Translations under genes and position numbers: made by a program | Notes under the pieces: generated by a model | What the model saw: the letters and a program-made list of their open reading frames with translations, nothing else | What the model was told of the DNA's origin: nothing | Database searches by the model: none | Shown here: positions 25,580 through 33,805 of the stretch, in pieces | Numbering within the stretch: the stretch's first letter is position 1 | Layout of the letters: each line of letters starts with the position of its first letter | Source: JALORV01 sp963769745 | GTDB lineage: Bacteria; Pseudomonadota; Gammaproteobacteria; Burkholderiales; Burkholderiaceae_F | Direction of reading: 5' to 3' | NCBI GenBank assembly: GCA_963769745.1 | Contig: CAVYNB010000011.1 | Span: forward strand, 46,133 to 110,132 | Length of the DNA stretch: 64,000 nt

Positions 25580-26569
25580 ATGGTGTCGACCCGGCAGCCG
25601 GCCGGCGAATTCGAGCTGATCGCACGTTACTTCGAGCGCGCCGGAACGGCTGCATCGCGAGTGGATCTCGGCATCGGTGACGACTGCGCCCTGATCGACG
25701 GCGGCCCACAGATGCAATGGGCCGTGACGACCGACATGCTGGTCGAGGGCGTGCATTTCCTGACGACGGTCGATCCGGAAGCGCTGGGCCACAAGGCCCT
25801 GGCGGTCAATCTGTCGGATCTCGCCGCCTGCGGCGCGACGCCGCGCTGCTTTTTCCTGGCACTGGCGCTACCGCGGCCGGACGAAGCGTGGCTGGCAGCG
25901 TTCACGCGCGGCATGTTTGCGCTGGCGGACACTCATGGCTGTGCGCTTGCGGGTGGCGACACGACCCGCTCGCCCGCCGGCGTGACCGTGTCGATCACTG
26001 CGCTCGGTGACTTGCCACGTGGCACCGCGCTATTGCGCTCGGGCGCGGCACCGGACGATGAGCTCTGGGTCTCCGGCGTGCTTGGCGACGGGGCACTGGG
26101 GCTGGACTACCGGCGCGGCGACATCGTGCTTCCTGCCGAGACGGCACGGACGGTCATTGAACGGCTGGAGCGGCCGGTGCCTCGCGTGGAACTGGGCCAG
26201 CGCCTGCGCGGCGTCGCCACCAGTGCGATCGACGTCTCGGACGGCCTCGCCGGTGATCTGGGCCACCTCCTGGAGCGCTCCGGGGTGGCGGCGACGGTCG
26301 AATGGGACCTGGTCCCGCGGTCGAACGCGCTGCGGGGGACCGATGCCCGCGTGCAGCAGCGCTGTGTGTTCGCCGGAGGCGATGACTACGAACTGCTGTT
26401 CACGGCGTCGCCTTCGGCGGCCGACGCTGTCCTCGCGGCGGGATTGGCCGCCGGCGTCGCGGTCACCCGGATCGGGACGATCCGGGCCGGCAGCGGACTG
26501 ACGGTCGTCGATGCCGACGGCCGGGCGATGGACAGGGAACCGCGGGCGTTCGATCATTTCCGTCCATGA
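25580..26569 (+). CDS. thiL: Thiamine-monophosphate kinase
   Basis: It makes thiamin diphosphate, the cofactor. The 329 residues have the AIR-synthase-like ATP/Mg site: 'LGIGDDCALID', 'TTDMLVEGVHF', 'GHKALAVNLSDLAACGATP', 'GGDTTRSP' and 'AIDVSDGLAGDLGHLLERSG' blocks, with 'GGDDYELLFT' near the end. The start at 25580 (MVSTRQPAGEFELI) matches the family; no strong ribosome site is seen. It overlaps pgpA by ATGA. Thiamin genes thiE and thiD occur elsewhere in this window. Confidence 0.96.
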   Translation: MVSTRQPAGEFELIARYFERAGTAASRVDLGIGDDCALIDGGPQMQWAVTTDMLVEGVHFLTTVDPEALGHKALAVNLSDLAACGATPRCFFLALALPRPDEAWLAAFTRGMFALADTHGCALAGGDTTRSPAGVTVSITALGDLPRGTALLRSGAAPDDELWVSGVLGDGALGLDYRRGDIVLPAETARTVIERLERPVPRVELGQRLRGVATSAIDVSDGLAGDLGHLLERSGVAATVEWDLVPRSNALRGTDARVQQRCVFAGGDDYELLFTASPSAADAVLAAGLAAGVAVTRIGTIRAGSGLTVVDADGRAMDREPRAFDHFRP

Positions 26570-27117
26570 GCGCTTCCACGCCGCCAACAATGTCCCCCCC
26601 CGTCGACCCCGTGGCGATCGCCACCGACGGTGGCAACGCCGCACCGTCGCTGCGATTCATGCTCGCGCACCCGGCACACGGCGTCGCACTCGGATTCGGC
26701 AGCGGTCTGCTGCGCCCGGCGCCCGGAACGTGGGGCACGCTGGCGGGCTGGGGGGCGTTCATTGCTCTGGATGGGTGGCTGTCTCCCGTTGCCTGGGCTG
26801 TCGTGATCGCCGTCACCTTCCTGCTCGGCTGCGCCAGTGCCCAGCGCACCGGTGCCGCGCTGGGGCGCCCGGATCACGGCGCTATCGTCATCGACGAAAT
26901 CGTCGCGATCTGGATCGTGCTGCTGATACTGCCTTCCACACTGATCGCGCAGGCGTTCGGCTTTCTGGCGTTTCGCCTGTTCGACATCCTGAAGCCGCCG
27001 CCGATACGGGCGCTCGACCGGCGCTGGAAAAATGGCGTCGGCGTCATGGTGGACGACCTCGTTGCCGCGTTTTACACCGTGGTCCTGGCGGCGATCGTCG
27101 TGCGGGTGGTGTCATGA
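26566..27117 (+). CDS. pgpA: Phosphatidylglycerophosphatase A
   Basis: It dephosphorylates PG-phosphate to phosphatidylglycerol at the inner membrane. The 183 residues contain the PgpA hallmarks 'GFGSGLLRPAPGTWGTLAG', 'IVIDEIVAIW' (metal-binding Asp-Glu), 'FRLFDILKPPPIRALDR' and 'GVGVMVDDLVAAFY', and three to four membrane segments. The N-terminal 25 residues (Ser/Thr/Pro-rich) are unusual and may be an over-extension. The overlap with thiL (ATGA) supports this start. It ends overlapping pncC (ATGA). Confidence 0.95.
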   Translation: MSASTPPTMSPPVDPVAIATDGGNAAPSLRFMLAHPAHGVALGFGSGLLRPAPGTWGTLAGWGAFIALDGWLSPVAWAVVIAVTFLLGCASAQRTGAALGRPDHGAIVIDEIVAIWIVLLILPSTLIAQAFGFLAFRLFDILKPPPIRALDRRWKNGVGVMVDDLVAAFYTVVLAAIVVRVVS

Positions 27118-27638
27118 GCTCGGCGGCCGAGCGCCTCGAACACCTGTCCGCCGAACTCGGACGCGCGTTGCGTGCGCAGCACCTGTCGCTGACCACCGCC
27201 GAGTCGTGCACGGCGGGAGGCGTCGCGTATGCGGTGACGCTGAGCCCGGGCTCGAGCCAGTGGTTCGACCGCGGCTTCATCACCTACACCAACGAATCGA
27301 AGATGCAGGTGCTCGGGGTTGCACCCGCTTACCTGCGCGACTTCGGTGCGGTCAGTGAACCGGTCGCGCGCGCGATGGCGCTGGGCGCCCTGTCGCACAG
27401 CAGCGCCCAGGTGGCGGTCGCGGTGACCGGTGTGGCGGGTCCGAGCGGAGCCACGCCAGCGAAGCCGGTCGGCACGGTCAGTTTCGCGTGGGCGATACGT
27501 CGCGACGCGAGCCAGGCCGCCTGGGTAAAGACGGAAACACGGCGCTTCGACGGCGATCGCGGCGCCGTGCGGACGCAGAGCATCATCGCGGCACTCGAAA
27601 CTCTGGTCGGCCTTCTGAAGCAGCGGCAGGACATTTAG
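27114..27638 (+). CDS. pncC: Nicotinamide-nucleotide amidohydrolase (CinA C-terminal domain)
   Basis: It deamidates NMN to NaMN in the pyridine-nucleotide cycle. The 174-residue protein is only the CinA C-terminal domain: 'LTTAESCTAGGVAYAVT' (catalytic Ser), 'SSQWFDRGFITYTNESK', 'VAVTGVAGPSGATPAKPVGTVSFAW' blocks. The stand-alone form is normal in betaproteobacteria. It is translationally coupled to pgpA; thiL-pgpA-pncC form a typical run. Confidence 0.94.
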   Translation: MSSAAERLEHLSAELGRALRAQHLSLTTAESCTAGGVAYAVTLSPGSSQWFDRGFITYTNESKMQVLGVAPAYLRDFGAVSEPVARAMALGALSHSSAQVAVAVTGVAGPSGATPAKPVGTVSFAWAIRRDASQAAWVKTETRRFDGDRGAVRTQSIIAALETLVGLLKQRQDI

Positions 27639-27660
27639 CCGTCGCGACGCCGTACTCTGC

Positions 27661-28554
27661 ATGACACCCTCGGGACTTTTCCCGGATTTCGCAACCGAAC
27701 AACGTCACGTCAATGGCGTGGACATCTGCTTCCGGCAGGGCGGCAGTGGCCCTGCCTTGCTCCTGCTGCACGGTTTCCCGCAGACGCACGCGATCTGGCA
27801 TCGCGTGGCGCCGCGACTGGCGCAACGATTCCGCATCGTCATGCCCGACCTGCGCGGCTACGGCGACTCCGGCAAGCCGCCGAGCGATGCCGAGCATGCG
27901 CCGTACAGCAAGCGCGTGATGGCGCGTGACATGGTCGAACTGATGCACTGCCTCGGCCATGAGCGTTACTTCGTGTGCGGCCACGATCGCGGCGGGCGCG
28001 TGGCGCACCGGCTCGCGCTCGACCACCCGCGCGATGTCATGCGGCTGATGGTGCTCGACATCTCACCGACGCGCACGATGTACGAACGCACGACGATGGA
28101 GTTTGCGCGCCTGTACTACCACTGGTTCTTCCTGATCCAGCCGGCGCCGCTGCCCGAGACGCTGATCGGTGCCGACCCTGGGTTCTATCTTCGGGCGAAG
28201 CTCGGCGCCTGGTCGTCGAGCGGTACGTCGGCGTTCGATGCGCGTGCGCTGGCCGAGTACCACCGCTGTTTCACCCCGGCCGCGATCCACGCGATGTGCG
28301 AGGACTACCGCGCTGCGGCCAGCATCGACCTCGAGCATGACCGCGCTGACGACACGCGCCGGATCGAGTGCCCGGTGCATGTGCTGTGGGGCGAACGCGG
28401 CGTGGTGCATCGATTGTTCACGCCACTGGCCGACTGGCGAGACAAGGCGACCGGTGCCGTGTCCGGCCGCACATTGCCGTGCGGTCACTTCATCCCCGAA
28501 GAGCAGCCGGATGCCTTCGTCGACGAGGCGACCGCTTTCTTCGTGGCCGACTGA
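27661..28554 (+). CDS. Alpha/beta hydrolase, fluoroacetate-dehalogenase-like
   Basis: A 297-residue alpha/beta hydrolase with the haloacetate dehalogenase (DehH1/FAcD) active-site pattern. The nucleophile elbow is 'VCGHDRGGRVAHRLAL', with Asp as nucleophile and the two halide/carboxylate-binding Arg. The cap has 'YYHWFFLIQPAPLPE' (the His-Trp pair that holds fluoride), and the base His is in 'LPCGHFIPEE'. 'LLLLHGFPQTHAIWH' and 'PDLRGYGDSGKP' complete the fold. Activity on fluoroacetate or on other haloacids or epoxides is a prediction. The TACTCT/ATG spacing suggests a leaderless message. The stop overlaps the next start (TGATG). Confidence 0.85.
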   Translation: MTPSGLFPDFATEQRHVNGVDICFRQGGSGPALLLLHGFPQTHAIWHRVAPRLAQRFRIVMPDLRGYGDSGKPPSDAEHAPYSKRVMARDMVELMHCLGHERYFVCGHDRGGRVAHRLALDHPRDVMRLMVLDISPTRTMYERTTMEFARLYYHWFFLIQPAPLPETLIGADPGFYLRAKLGAWSSSGTSAFDARALAEYHRCFTPAAIHAMCEDYRAAASIDLEHDRADDTRRIECPVHVLWGERGVVHRLFTPLADWRDKATGAVSGRTLPCGHFIPEEQPDAFVDEATAFFVAD

Positions 28555-30212
28555 TGCGCTGTCGGTGGCTGGTTTTCTTCCTGCTGCTGCCGTCACTCGC
28601 GGCAGGCGCCCGGCCGGCCAGTGAACTCTGCCTGTCGGACGCGCGTGGCCTGAAAGTCTCGGAGGCGCGCCTCTTCGACGGCGTCGGCTCGTATCGCGCG
28701 CCGCGCGTTTCCGATCATCCCGAGGCGCAGCGTTACTTCGAGCAGGGTCTGGTGTTCGGCTGGGGCTTCAATTTCGCCGAGGCCGCGCGTTCGTTCCGTG
28801 CCGCGACCGTGCGCGATCCGGACTGCGCGATGTGCCGCTGGGGCATCGCCTGGGCGGTGGGACCGAGCATCAACCACGACGTGGACGCGGCCGACATGCC
28901 GATCGCGCGCGATGCCATCGTGCAGGCGCGCGTGTACGCGGCGGATCCCCGCACACGCGAACTCGTCGAGGCGATGGCCCTGCGCTATGCGGGGGGCGCC
29001 ATTGGCGTTAGCGATGCCGCTGCAATCCGCTATGCCGAGGCGATGGTGGCTCTGTCCGGACGTCGATCGGACGACGCCGACATCGCCGTGTTGGCCGCCG
29101 AGGCCCTGATGACCGCGCATGCCTACGACTGGTGGCGCGCCGACGGCACGGCCCAGCCCTGGACGCCGCAGATTGCGGCCCTGCTCGACCGTGCACTGTC
29201 GCTCGCGCCCGACCACCCCGGCGCGCATCACTATCGCATCCACCTGTACGACGAATCGCGCACGCCGGCGGCGGCGCTCGTGTCGGCCCAGCGCCTGCCG
29301 GCGATCACGCCGGGTGTCGGCCACCTCGTTCACATGCCGTCCCATGTCTATCTGCGGCTCGGTCGCTACCACGAGGCCGCGCTGGCGAACCAGGCAGCGG
29401 TGTCTGCCGATCAGCGCTATGCGACGGCCACGATCACCGACCCTGCGTACGCTGCCGGATACGCATTGCACAACCAGCATTTCCTCTGGGCATCGGCCCT
29501 GTGGAGCGGCGAGTCACAGCTGGCGCTGGACACCGCGACGGCGATGGCGGCGACCGTCACCAGCGCGCCCGACCTGCAAATCGACGCCGGGACGCGCCAG
29601 CACCTGCAGGCCACACCCTGGTTCACCCTAGTGCGCTTCGGGCGCTGGAATGACATCCTCCTCGCCACGATGAGCTCCGGTGCCGGACCCTACCTGCGCG
29701 GCGTGGCTGCGTATGCCCGCGGCACGGCCTATGCCCATCAGGGCAAGGGGGCACGCGCCGAGCAGGAACGGACAGTGCTGCGGGCCGCACGTCGGCAGGC
29801 CAGCGCGCAGAAGCTCGAGGTCAAGCAGACCAATCGTGCCGCCGACCTCCTGGCGGTGGCCGAAGCCTTGCTGCGCGCCGACATCGCGACTGCGCGCGGG
29901 TCGCGTGCCGAGGCCGTGCGGCATGCGCGGATCGCCGTCGCGCGTGAAGATCGGCTCGCCAGCGACGAACCGCCGGCGTGGCAGATACCGGCGCGGCATC
30001 GGCTGGGTCAGGCGCTGCTGCAGGCGGGCCAGGCGCGCGCGGCGCTGGCGGTGTTCGAGGCCGACCTCGAGCGTCACCCTGCGAATGCGGTCGCACTGGC
30101 CGGCCGCGCCGAGTCGGAACGGCGCCTGGGCAATGCCGCCGGGGCCGATGCACTGATCGCCCAGGCTCGAACGGCATGGAGCCATGCCGATGTTCCGTTG
30201 CCGGTGCCGTAG
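28554..30212 (+). CDS. Secreted TPR-repeat protein of unknown function
   Basis: A 552-residue protein with a signal peptide (MRCRWLVFFLLLPSLAAGA) and helical repeats throughout. 'AQRYFEQGLVFGWGFNFAEAARSFRAATVRDPDCAMCRWGIAWAVG' blocks form a first TPR-like unit with a CxxC pair, and 'QARAALAVFEADLERHPANAVALAGRAES' a last one. In between, 'DHPGAHHYRIHLYDES' and 'VGHLVHMPSHVYLRLGRYHEAA' carry several His in fixed positions, suggesting metal or haem binding. Similar proteins are widespread and uncharacterised. It overlaps the hydrolase gene by one base, so the two are co-expressed. Confidence 0.8.
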   Translation: MRCRWLVFFLLLPSLAAGARPASELCLSDARGLKVSEARLFDGVGSYRAPRVSDHPEAQRYFEQGLVFGWGFNFAEAARSFRAATVRDPDCAMCRWGIAWAVGPSINHDVDAADMPIARDAIVQARVYAADPRTRELVEAMALRYAGGAIGVSDAAAIRYAEAMVALSGRRSDDADIAVLAAEALMTAHAYDWWRADGTAQPWTPQIAALLDRALSLAPDHPGAHHYRIHLYDESRTPAAALVSAQRLPAITPGVGHLVHMPSHVYLRLGRYHEAALANQAAVSADQRYATATITDPAYAAGYALHNQHFLWASALWSGESQLALDTATAMAATVTSAPDLQIDAGTRQHLQATPWFTLVRFGRWNDILLATMSSGAGPYLRGVAAYARGTAYAHQGKGARAEQERTVLRAARRQASAQKLEVKQTNRAADLLAVAEALLRADIATARGSRAEAVRHARIAVAREDRLASDEPPAWQIPARHRLGQALLQAGQARAALAVFEADLERHPANAVALAGRAESERRLGNAAGADALIAQARTAWSHADVPLPVP

Positions 30213-30260
30213 GCCCGGTGGCGATGTCAGATTTGAACTGCACTCTCACCACGGATTGCC

Positions 30261-31580
30261 ATGCCGACCGAAGTCCTGCTGCTGTTTGGATTGATACTGC
30301 TCAACGGCGTCTTCGCCATGTCCGAAATCGCGCTCGTGACCGCGCGCCGCGCCCGGCTGCAGGCACTGGTTGAGCAGGGCGACATCGGAGCGGCGGCCGC
30401 ACTGGCACTGAACGACGAGCCCACGCGGTTTCTGTCGACGATCCAGGTCGGCATTACATCGATCGGCATCCTGAGCGGGATCGTGGGCGAGGCCGCCTTC
30501 GCCGAGCCCCTCTCGCATTGGCTGATCGCGCTGGGCGCCGAGCCGAAGAGCGCTCAACTCGGCGCAACGGCACTGGTGGTGGTCGTCGTCACGTACTTCT
30601 CGATCGTGCTCGGCGAACTGGTGCCGAAGCGGCTGGGTCAGATCTCGGCCGAGGCGATTGCGCGTCGCGTGGCGCGACCGATCGCCTGGCTGGCGCTGGC
30701 CGCGAAGCCGTTCGTACGGCTGCTGACGGCGTCGACCGACCTGATGCTGCGGGTGATCGGCGCGCGTTCGGACGGATCCAGCGCCGTCACTGAAGAGGAG
30801 ATCCACGCGCTGATCAAGGAAGGCTCGGAAACCGGCGTGATCGACGAACAGGAACGCGCGATGGTGCGCAACGTGTTCCGGCTCGACGACCGCCAGATCG
30901 CATCGCTGATGACGCCGCGCTCGGAAATCGTGTACCTGGATCTCGAGGACGACCTGAAGGACAACCTGCACCGGGTGCTCGACATCGAGCACTCGCGCTT
31001 CCCGGTATGCCGTGGCGGCCTGCGCGACGTCGTCGGCGTGGCGAGTGCGCGCCGGCTGCTGCAGCAGGCCATCCGCGGCGATGTCCTCAACCTCGAGCGC
31101 GCGGCCGAGACGGTGGTCTACGTGCCCGAGTCGCTGACGGGCATGGAACTGCTGGAGAATTTCCGGGCCAGCGCCGGGCACATGGCGCTGGTGGTCGACG
31201 AGTACGGCGAGATCCAGGGGCTCGTGACCTCGCAGGACCTGTTCGAGGCGATCGCCGGCGAGTTCAAGCCGCAACGCACCGAGGATGCCTGGGCGGTGCA
31301 GCGCGCCGACGGTTCGTGGCTGCTCGATGGACTGATCCCGATTCCCGAACTCAAGGACCGGTTGAACTTCGGCTCAGCGCCCGAGGAGGAACTCGGCCGC
31401 TACAACACGCTCTCGGGCATGGTGATGCTGCTGCTTGGACGGGTCCCGGCCACCGGCGATGTGGTCGAGTGGCACGGCTGGCGATTCGAGATCGTCGACA
31501 TGGACAAGCACCGCATCGACAAGGTGCTGGCCTCGCAGACGCCGCGCGCGGCCGACATGGCGAACGGAGCCGGCAAGTAA
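30261..31580 (+). CDS. CNNM/CBS-domain membrane protein of the hemolysin C (CorC/TlyC) family
   Basis: A 439-residue inner-membrane protein. It has the N-terminal DUF21/CNNM transmembrane domain ('LFGLILLNGVFAMSEIALVTARRAR', about 1-195), a CBS pair ('LMTPRSEIVYLDLEDDLKDNL', 'FPVCRGGLRDVVGVASARRLL', 'MALVVDEYGEIQGLVTSQDLFEAI' blocks, about 210-345), and the C-terminal CorC/HlyC domain ('TLSGMVMLLLGRVPATGDVVEWHGWRFEIVDMD' blocks). Members are linked to Mg/Co efflux; a haemolysin role is not expected. It converges with pyrF 12 bases on. Confidence 0.92.
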   Translation: MPTEVLLLFGLILLNGVFAMSEIALVTARRARLQALVEQGDIGAAAALALNDEPTRFLSTIQVGITSIGILSGIVGEAAFAEPLSHWLIALGAEPKSAQLGATALVVVVVTYFSIVLGELVPKRLGQISAEAIARRVARPIAWLALAAKPFVRLLTASTDLMLRVIGARSDGSSAVTEEEIHALIKEGSETGVIDEQERAMVRNVFRLDDRQIASLMTPRSEIVYLDLEDDLKDNLHRVLDIEHSRFPVCRGGLRDVVGVASARRLLQQAIRGDVLNLERAAETVVYVPESLTGMELLENFRASAGHMALVVDEYGEIQGLVTSQDLFEAIAGEFKPQRTEDAWAVQRADGSWLLDGLIPIPELKDRLNFGSAPEEELGRYNTLSGMVMLLLGRVPATGDVVEWHGWRFEIVDMDKHRIDKVLASQTPRAADMANGAGK

Positions 31581-31591
31581 GGCAGGCCGCT

Positions 31592-32422
31592 TCAGCGTCG
31601 ACGGTGACGGTTGATCTCGTCGCGGGTGGCGCGCGCTACTTCGCGTGCGCGCTCGGCGTAGTCGGGCCCGTCGCTCGCATACAGGATTGCGCGCGACGAG
31701 TTGACCACCATGCCGGTGCCGTCTGCCGTCTGGCCGGCAGCGACACTGGCGGCGACATCGCCGCCCTGCACGCCGATGCCGGGCACCAGCAGCGGCATGT
31801 CTCCCACGAGCGAACGAACCCGTGCCAGTTCGGCCGGATAGGTTGCGCCGACCACCAGGCCCAGCTGGCCTCCGGTGTTCCACTCGCCGGCCGCCATGGC
31901 CGCGACGCGTAGGTAAAGCGGCACTCCGGCGACATCGAGCATCTGCAGGTCGTCGCCGCCCGCGTTGCTCGTGCGGCAAAGCAGGAAGGCGCCGCGGTCA
32001 GCGTATGCAAGAAAGGGATCGATCGAGTCTTTGCCCATGTACGGCGACAACGTGACTGCGTCCGCGCCGTAGCGTTCGAATGCCTCGCGCGCATAGTGCT
32101 CGGCAGTGGCCCCGATGTCGCCGCGCTTGGCGTCGAGGATCACCGGCACCTGCGGATGTTCGCGACGGATGTGCGCGATCAGCTGCTCGAGCTGGTCTTC
32201 TGCACGCGCGGCGGCAAAGTAGGCGATCTGCGGCTTGAATGCACAGGCGAGTTCGGCCGTCGCATCGACGATGTCGCGGCAGAAGCGAAAGATGGCGTCG
32301 CCGGTGCCACGCAGCTGGGCCGGAAAGCGCGCGGGGTCAGGATCGAGGCCGACGCACAGCAGTGAGTTGGCGGCGCGCCAGCGTGCCTGCAGCTTGGCGT
32401 GGAAAGTCGATGGTTGCGGCAT
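31592..32422 (-). CDS. pyrF: Orotidine 5'-phosphate decarboxylase (type 2)
   Basis: The last step of UMP synthesis. The 276-residue protein is of the longer type-2 class: 'LLCVGLDPDPARFP', 'FKPQIAYFAAARAEDQLEQLI' blocks and the active-site 'VILDAKRGDIGATAEHYA' (Asp-x-Lys-x-x-Asp). 'VTLSPYMGKDSIDPFL' and 'LLVPGIGVQGGD' follow. ATG 32422 gives the family start 'STFHAKLQARW'. It is the last gene of a minus-strand run but is separated from the upstream YqjK-like gene by 140 bases. Other pyrimidine genes (pyrR, pyrB, pyrC') lie at 61-63.7 kb. Confidence 0.96.
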   Translation of the reverse strand: MPQPSTFHAKLQARWRAANSLLCVGLDPDPARFPAQLRGTGDAIFRFCRDIVDATAELACAFKPQIAYFAAARAEDQLEQLIAHIRREHPQVPVILDAKRGDIGATAEHYAREAFERYGADAVTLSPYMGKDSIDPFLAYADRGAFLLCRTSNAGGDDLQMLDVAGVPLYLRVAAMAAGEWNTGGQLGLVVGATYPAELARVRSLVGDMPLLVPGIGVQGGDVAASVAAGQTADGTGMVVNSSRAILYASDGPDYAERAREVARATRDEINRHRRR

Positions 32423-32562
32423 GGTGTCCCCCGAAGCGGAATTGTAGGGGGCCGCTGGATCGTCGAGCGGGACGAGACCCGCTGCAGGTTTCCGCGCTGG
32501 CAGATCGACCTGGCAGTGGTTCGACCAGAAACTTCCGCGAGTCGCAGACAGCTCGTGACCGG

Positions 32563-32967
32563 TCAGTCCAGCGGGTCGCCGTTTTCTTGCGGCGAGTCGT
32601 TCGCGCTGCCTGCTGCGGCGTCGAAGCCCGGTGTCCGGCTGATCCACCACGCCGCCGTCACGACGACGCCCGCCAGCAGCGCCCACCGCAGCGCGCGCGA
32701 TCGCGAGAGTTTCGATACGCCGGTCACGACCGCCGGGACTATCCAGGGCTGGCGCCGCGCAAATCCAATCGCGTTCGCTGCGGCGCCGAGCAGCGGAGTG
32801 CCGGCCAATCTCGGTGAGCCCGCCAGGATTCCTGCAGCGCGTCGCACACCGCGAGTGCGTCCCTGGAATCGATCGAGTTGATGAGCGAGCTGCGCGCGTT
32901 CCGCCGCGGCGCGCACCAGCAGCAGATCGCGCTTCAGCGCAAGCAGTTCGCGATCAGCCGTTGTCAT
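32563..32967 (-). CDS. YqjK-like hypothetical protein
   Basis: A 134-residue protein with a heptad-like N-terminus ('LLALKRDLLLVRAAAERAQLAHQLDRF'), a basic middle and one hydrophobic segment near residues 100-118 ('WALLAGVVVTAAWWI'). It ends in an acidic tail. Together with the two genes upstream (holin-like/YqjE and DUF883/YqjD) it matches the yqjD-yqjE-yqjK stress operon of enterobacteria. It overlaps the YqjE-like gene by 14 bases. Its function is unknown. Confidence 0.7.
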   Translation of the reverse strand: MTTADRELLALKRDLLLVRAAAERAQLAHQLDRFQGRTRGVRRAAGILAGSPRLAGTPLLGAAANAIGFARRQPWIVPAVVTGVSKLSRSRALRWALLAGVVVTAAWWISRTPGFDAAAGSANDSPQENGDPLD

Positions 32968-33367
32968 CGTTGGCGCTTTCAGGGCGACCGCGCAGGACCT
33001 CGCGGTCCTTCTGCAGCTCGGCACGGGTCTGCGCCAGTAACGGCGGTGCAGCCGCGATCTCGCGCCGCACGACGCGCGCCGCCACGACGGCTGCGAGGGC
33101 ATACGCGGCCGTCAGTACCCCGAGCGCGAGTGCCCGGGGGCCGTCCCAGAAAATTGCCGCCACCCAAAATGACAATGTCATCAGTGCCGCGAGCAGCAAC
33201 ACGGCAGCGACGACTCCGAGCGCGGCCCAGCGTAGCGCCCGGTCGCGTGTTTCTCCGAGCTCGAGCGCCGCCAGTTCCCCGCGCGTCGCCAGCAGGCTGA
33301 CCGCGCTGGAGATCATCGCCCGTATCGATGCGATAAGGCCCGGCGGGGACTCCGTTTCATCCGACAT
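32954..33367 (-). CDS. Phage-holin-family / YqjE-like membrane protein
   Basis: A 137-residue protein with an amphipathic N-terminus ('LIASIRAMISSAVSLLATRGELAALEL') and two membrane helices ('ALGVVAAVLLLAALMTLSFWVAAIF' and 'ALALGVLTAAYALAAVVAARVV' blocks). This is the PF07332 (putative actinobacterial holin-X/YqjE) layout. ATG 33367 is preferred to the GTG at 33379, as GGTGGAA precedes it. It lies in the middle of the yqjD-like operon. Confidence 0.78.
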   Translation of the reverse strand: MSDETESPPGLIASIRAMISSAVSLLATRGELAALELGETRDRALRWAALGVVAAVLLLAALMTLSFWVAAIFWDGPRALALGVLTAAYALAAVVAARVVRREIAAAPPLLAQTRAELQKDREVLRGRPESANDDNG

Positions 33368-33413
33368 CGCTGATTCCACCGTGGGCGCGCCTCGCGCCGA
33401 GACTACGCAATGA

Positions 33414-33716
33414 TCAGCGACGGTTGATCACGAGGCCGACCAGCAGGCCAATGCCCGCTGCGACGCCAATCGCTGTCCACGGGTGTTCGTGCACCCAGGC
33501 GTCGGAAGCCTTGGCCGCCACCTTGGCCTGATCGACCACCCGATGCTCGACTTCAACCAGGCGTGTCTTCGCGTTGGAGATTGCGGTCTGGGCACGGCGA
33601 CGCAAATCGGCGGCCTGTTCGCCGCTGGCCTGGGCCGCCTGGCGCAGCAACTCTTCCGCATCGACCAGCACGGTGTTGACATCCGTCATCAGACGTTCCT
33701 TCTTGGTCTGTTCCAT
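33414..33716 (-). CDS. DUF883/ElaB-YqjD-family ribosome-associated membrane protein
   Basis: A 100-residue protein: a coiled-coil region ('VLVDAEELLRQAAQASGEQAADLRRRAQTAI' blocks), then 'AWVHEHPWTAIGVAAGIGLLVGLVINRR', the typical C-terminal tail anchor with the HPWxxIG motif. E. coli YqjD and ElaB bind ribosomes and the inner membrane in stationary phase. AGGAG precedes ATG 33716. It is the first gene of the three-gene operon. Confidence 0.92.
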   Translation of the reverse strand: MEQTKKERLMTDVNTVLVDAEELLRQAAQASGEQAADLRRRAQTAISNAKTRLVEVEHRVVDQAKVAAKASDAWVHEHPWTAIGVAAGIGLLVGLVINRR

Positions 33717-33805
33717 GGCTTCTCCTTGAAGTCAGCAGCCCGCATCCTCAGGCTAGACAATCATCATGCCGGCGGCATGATGCAGATCGAATCCCGCAAA
33801 TTCCC

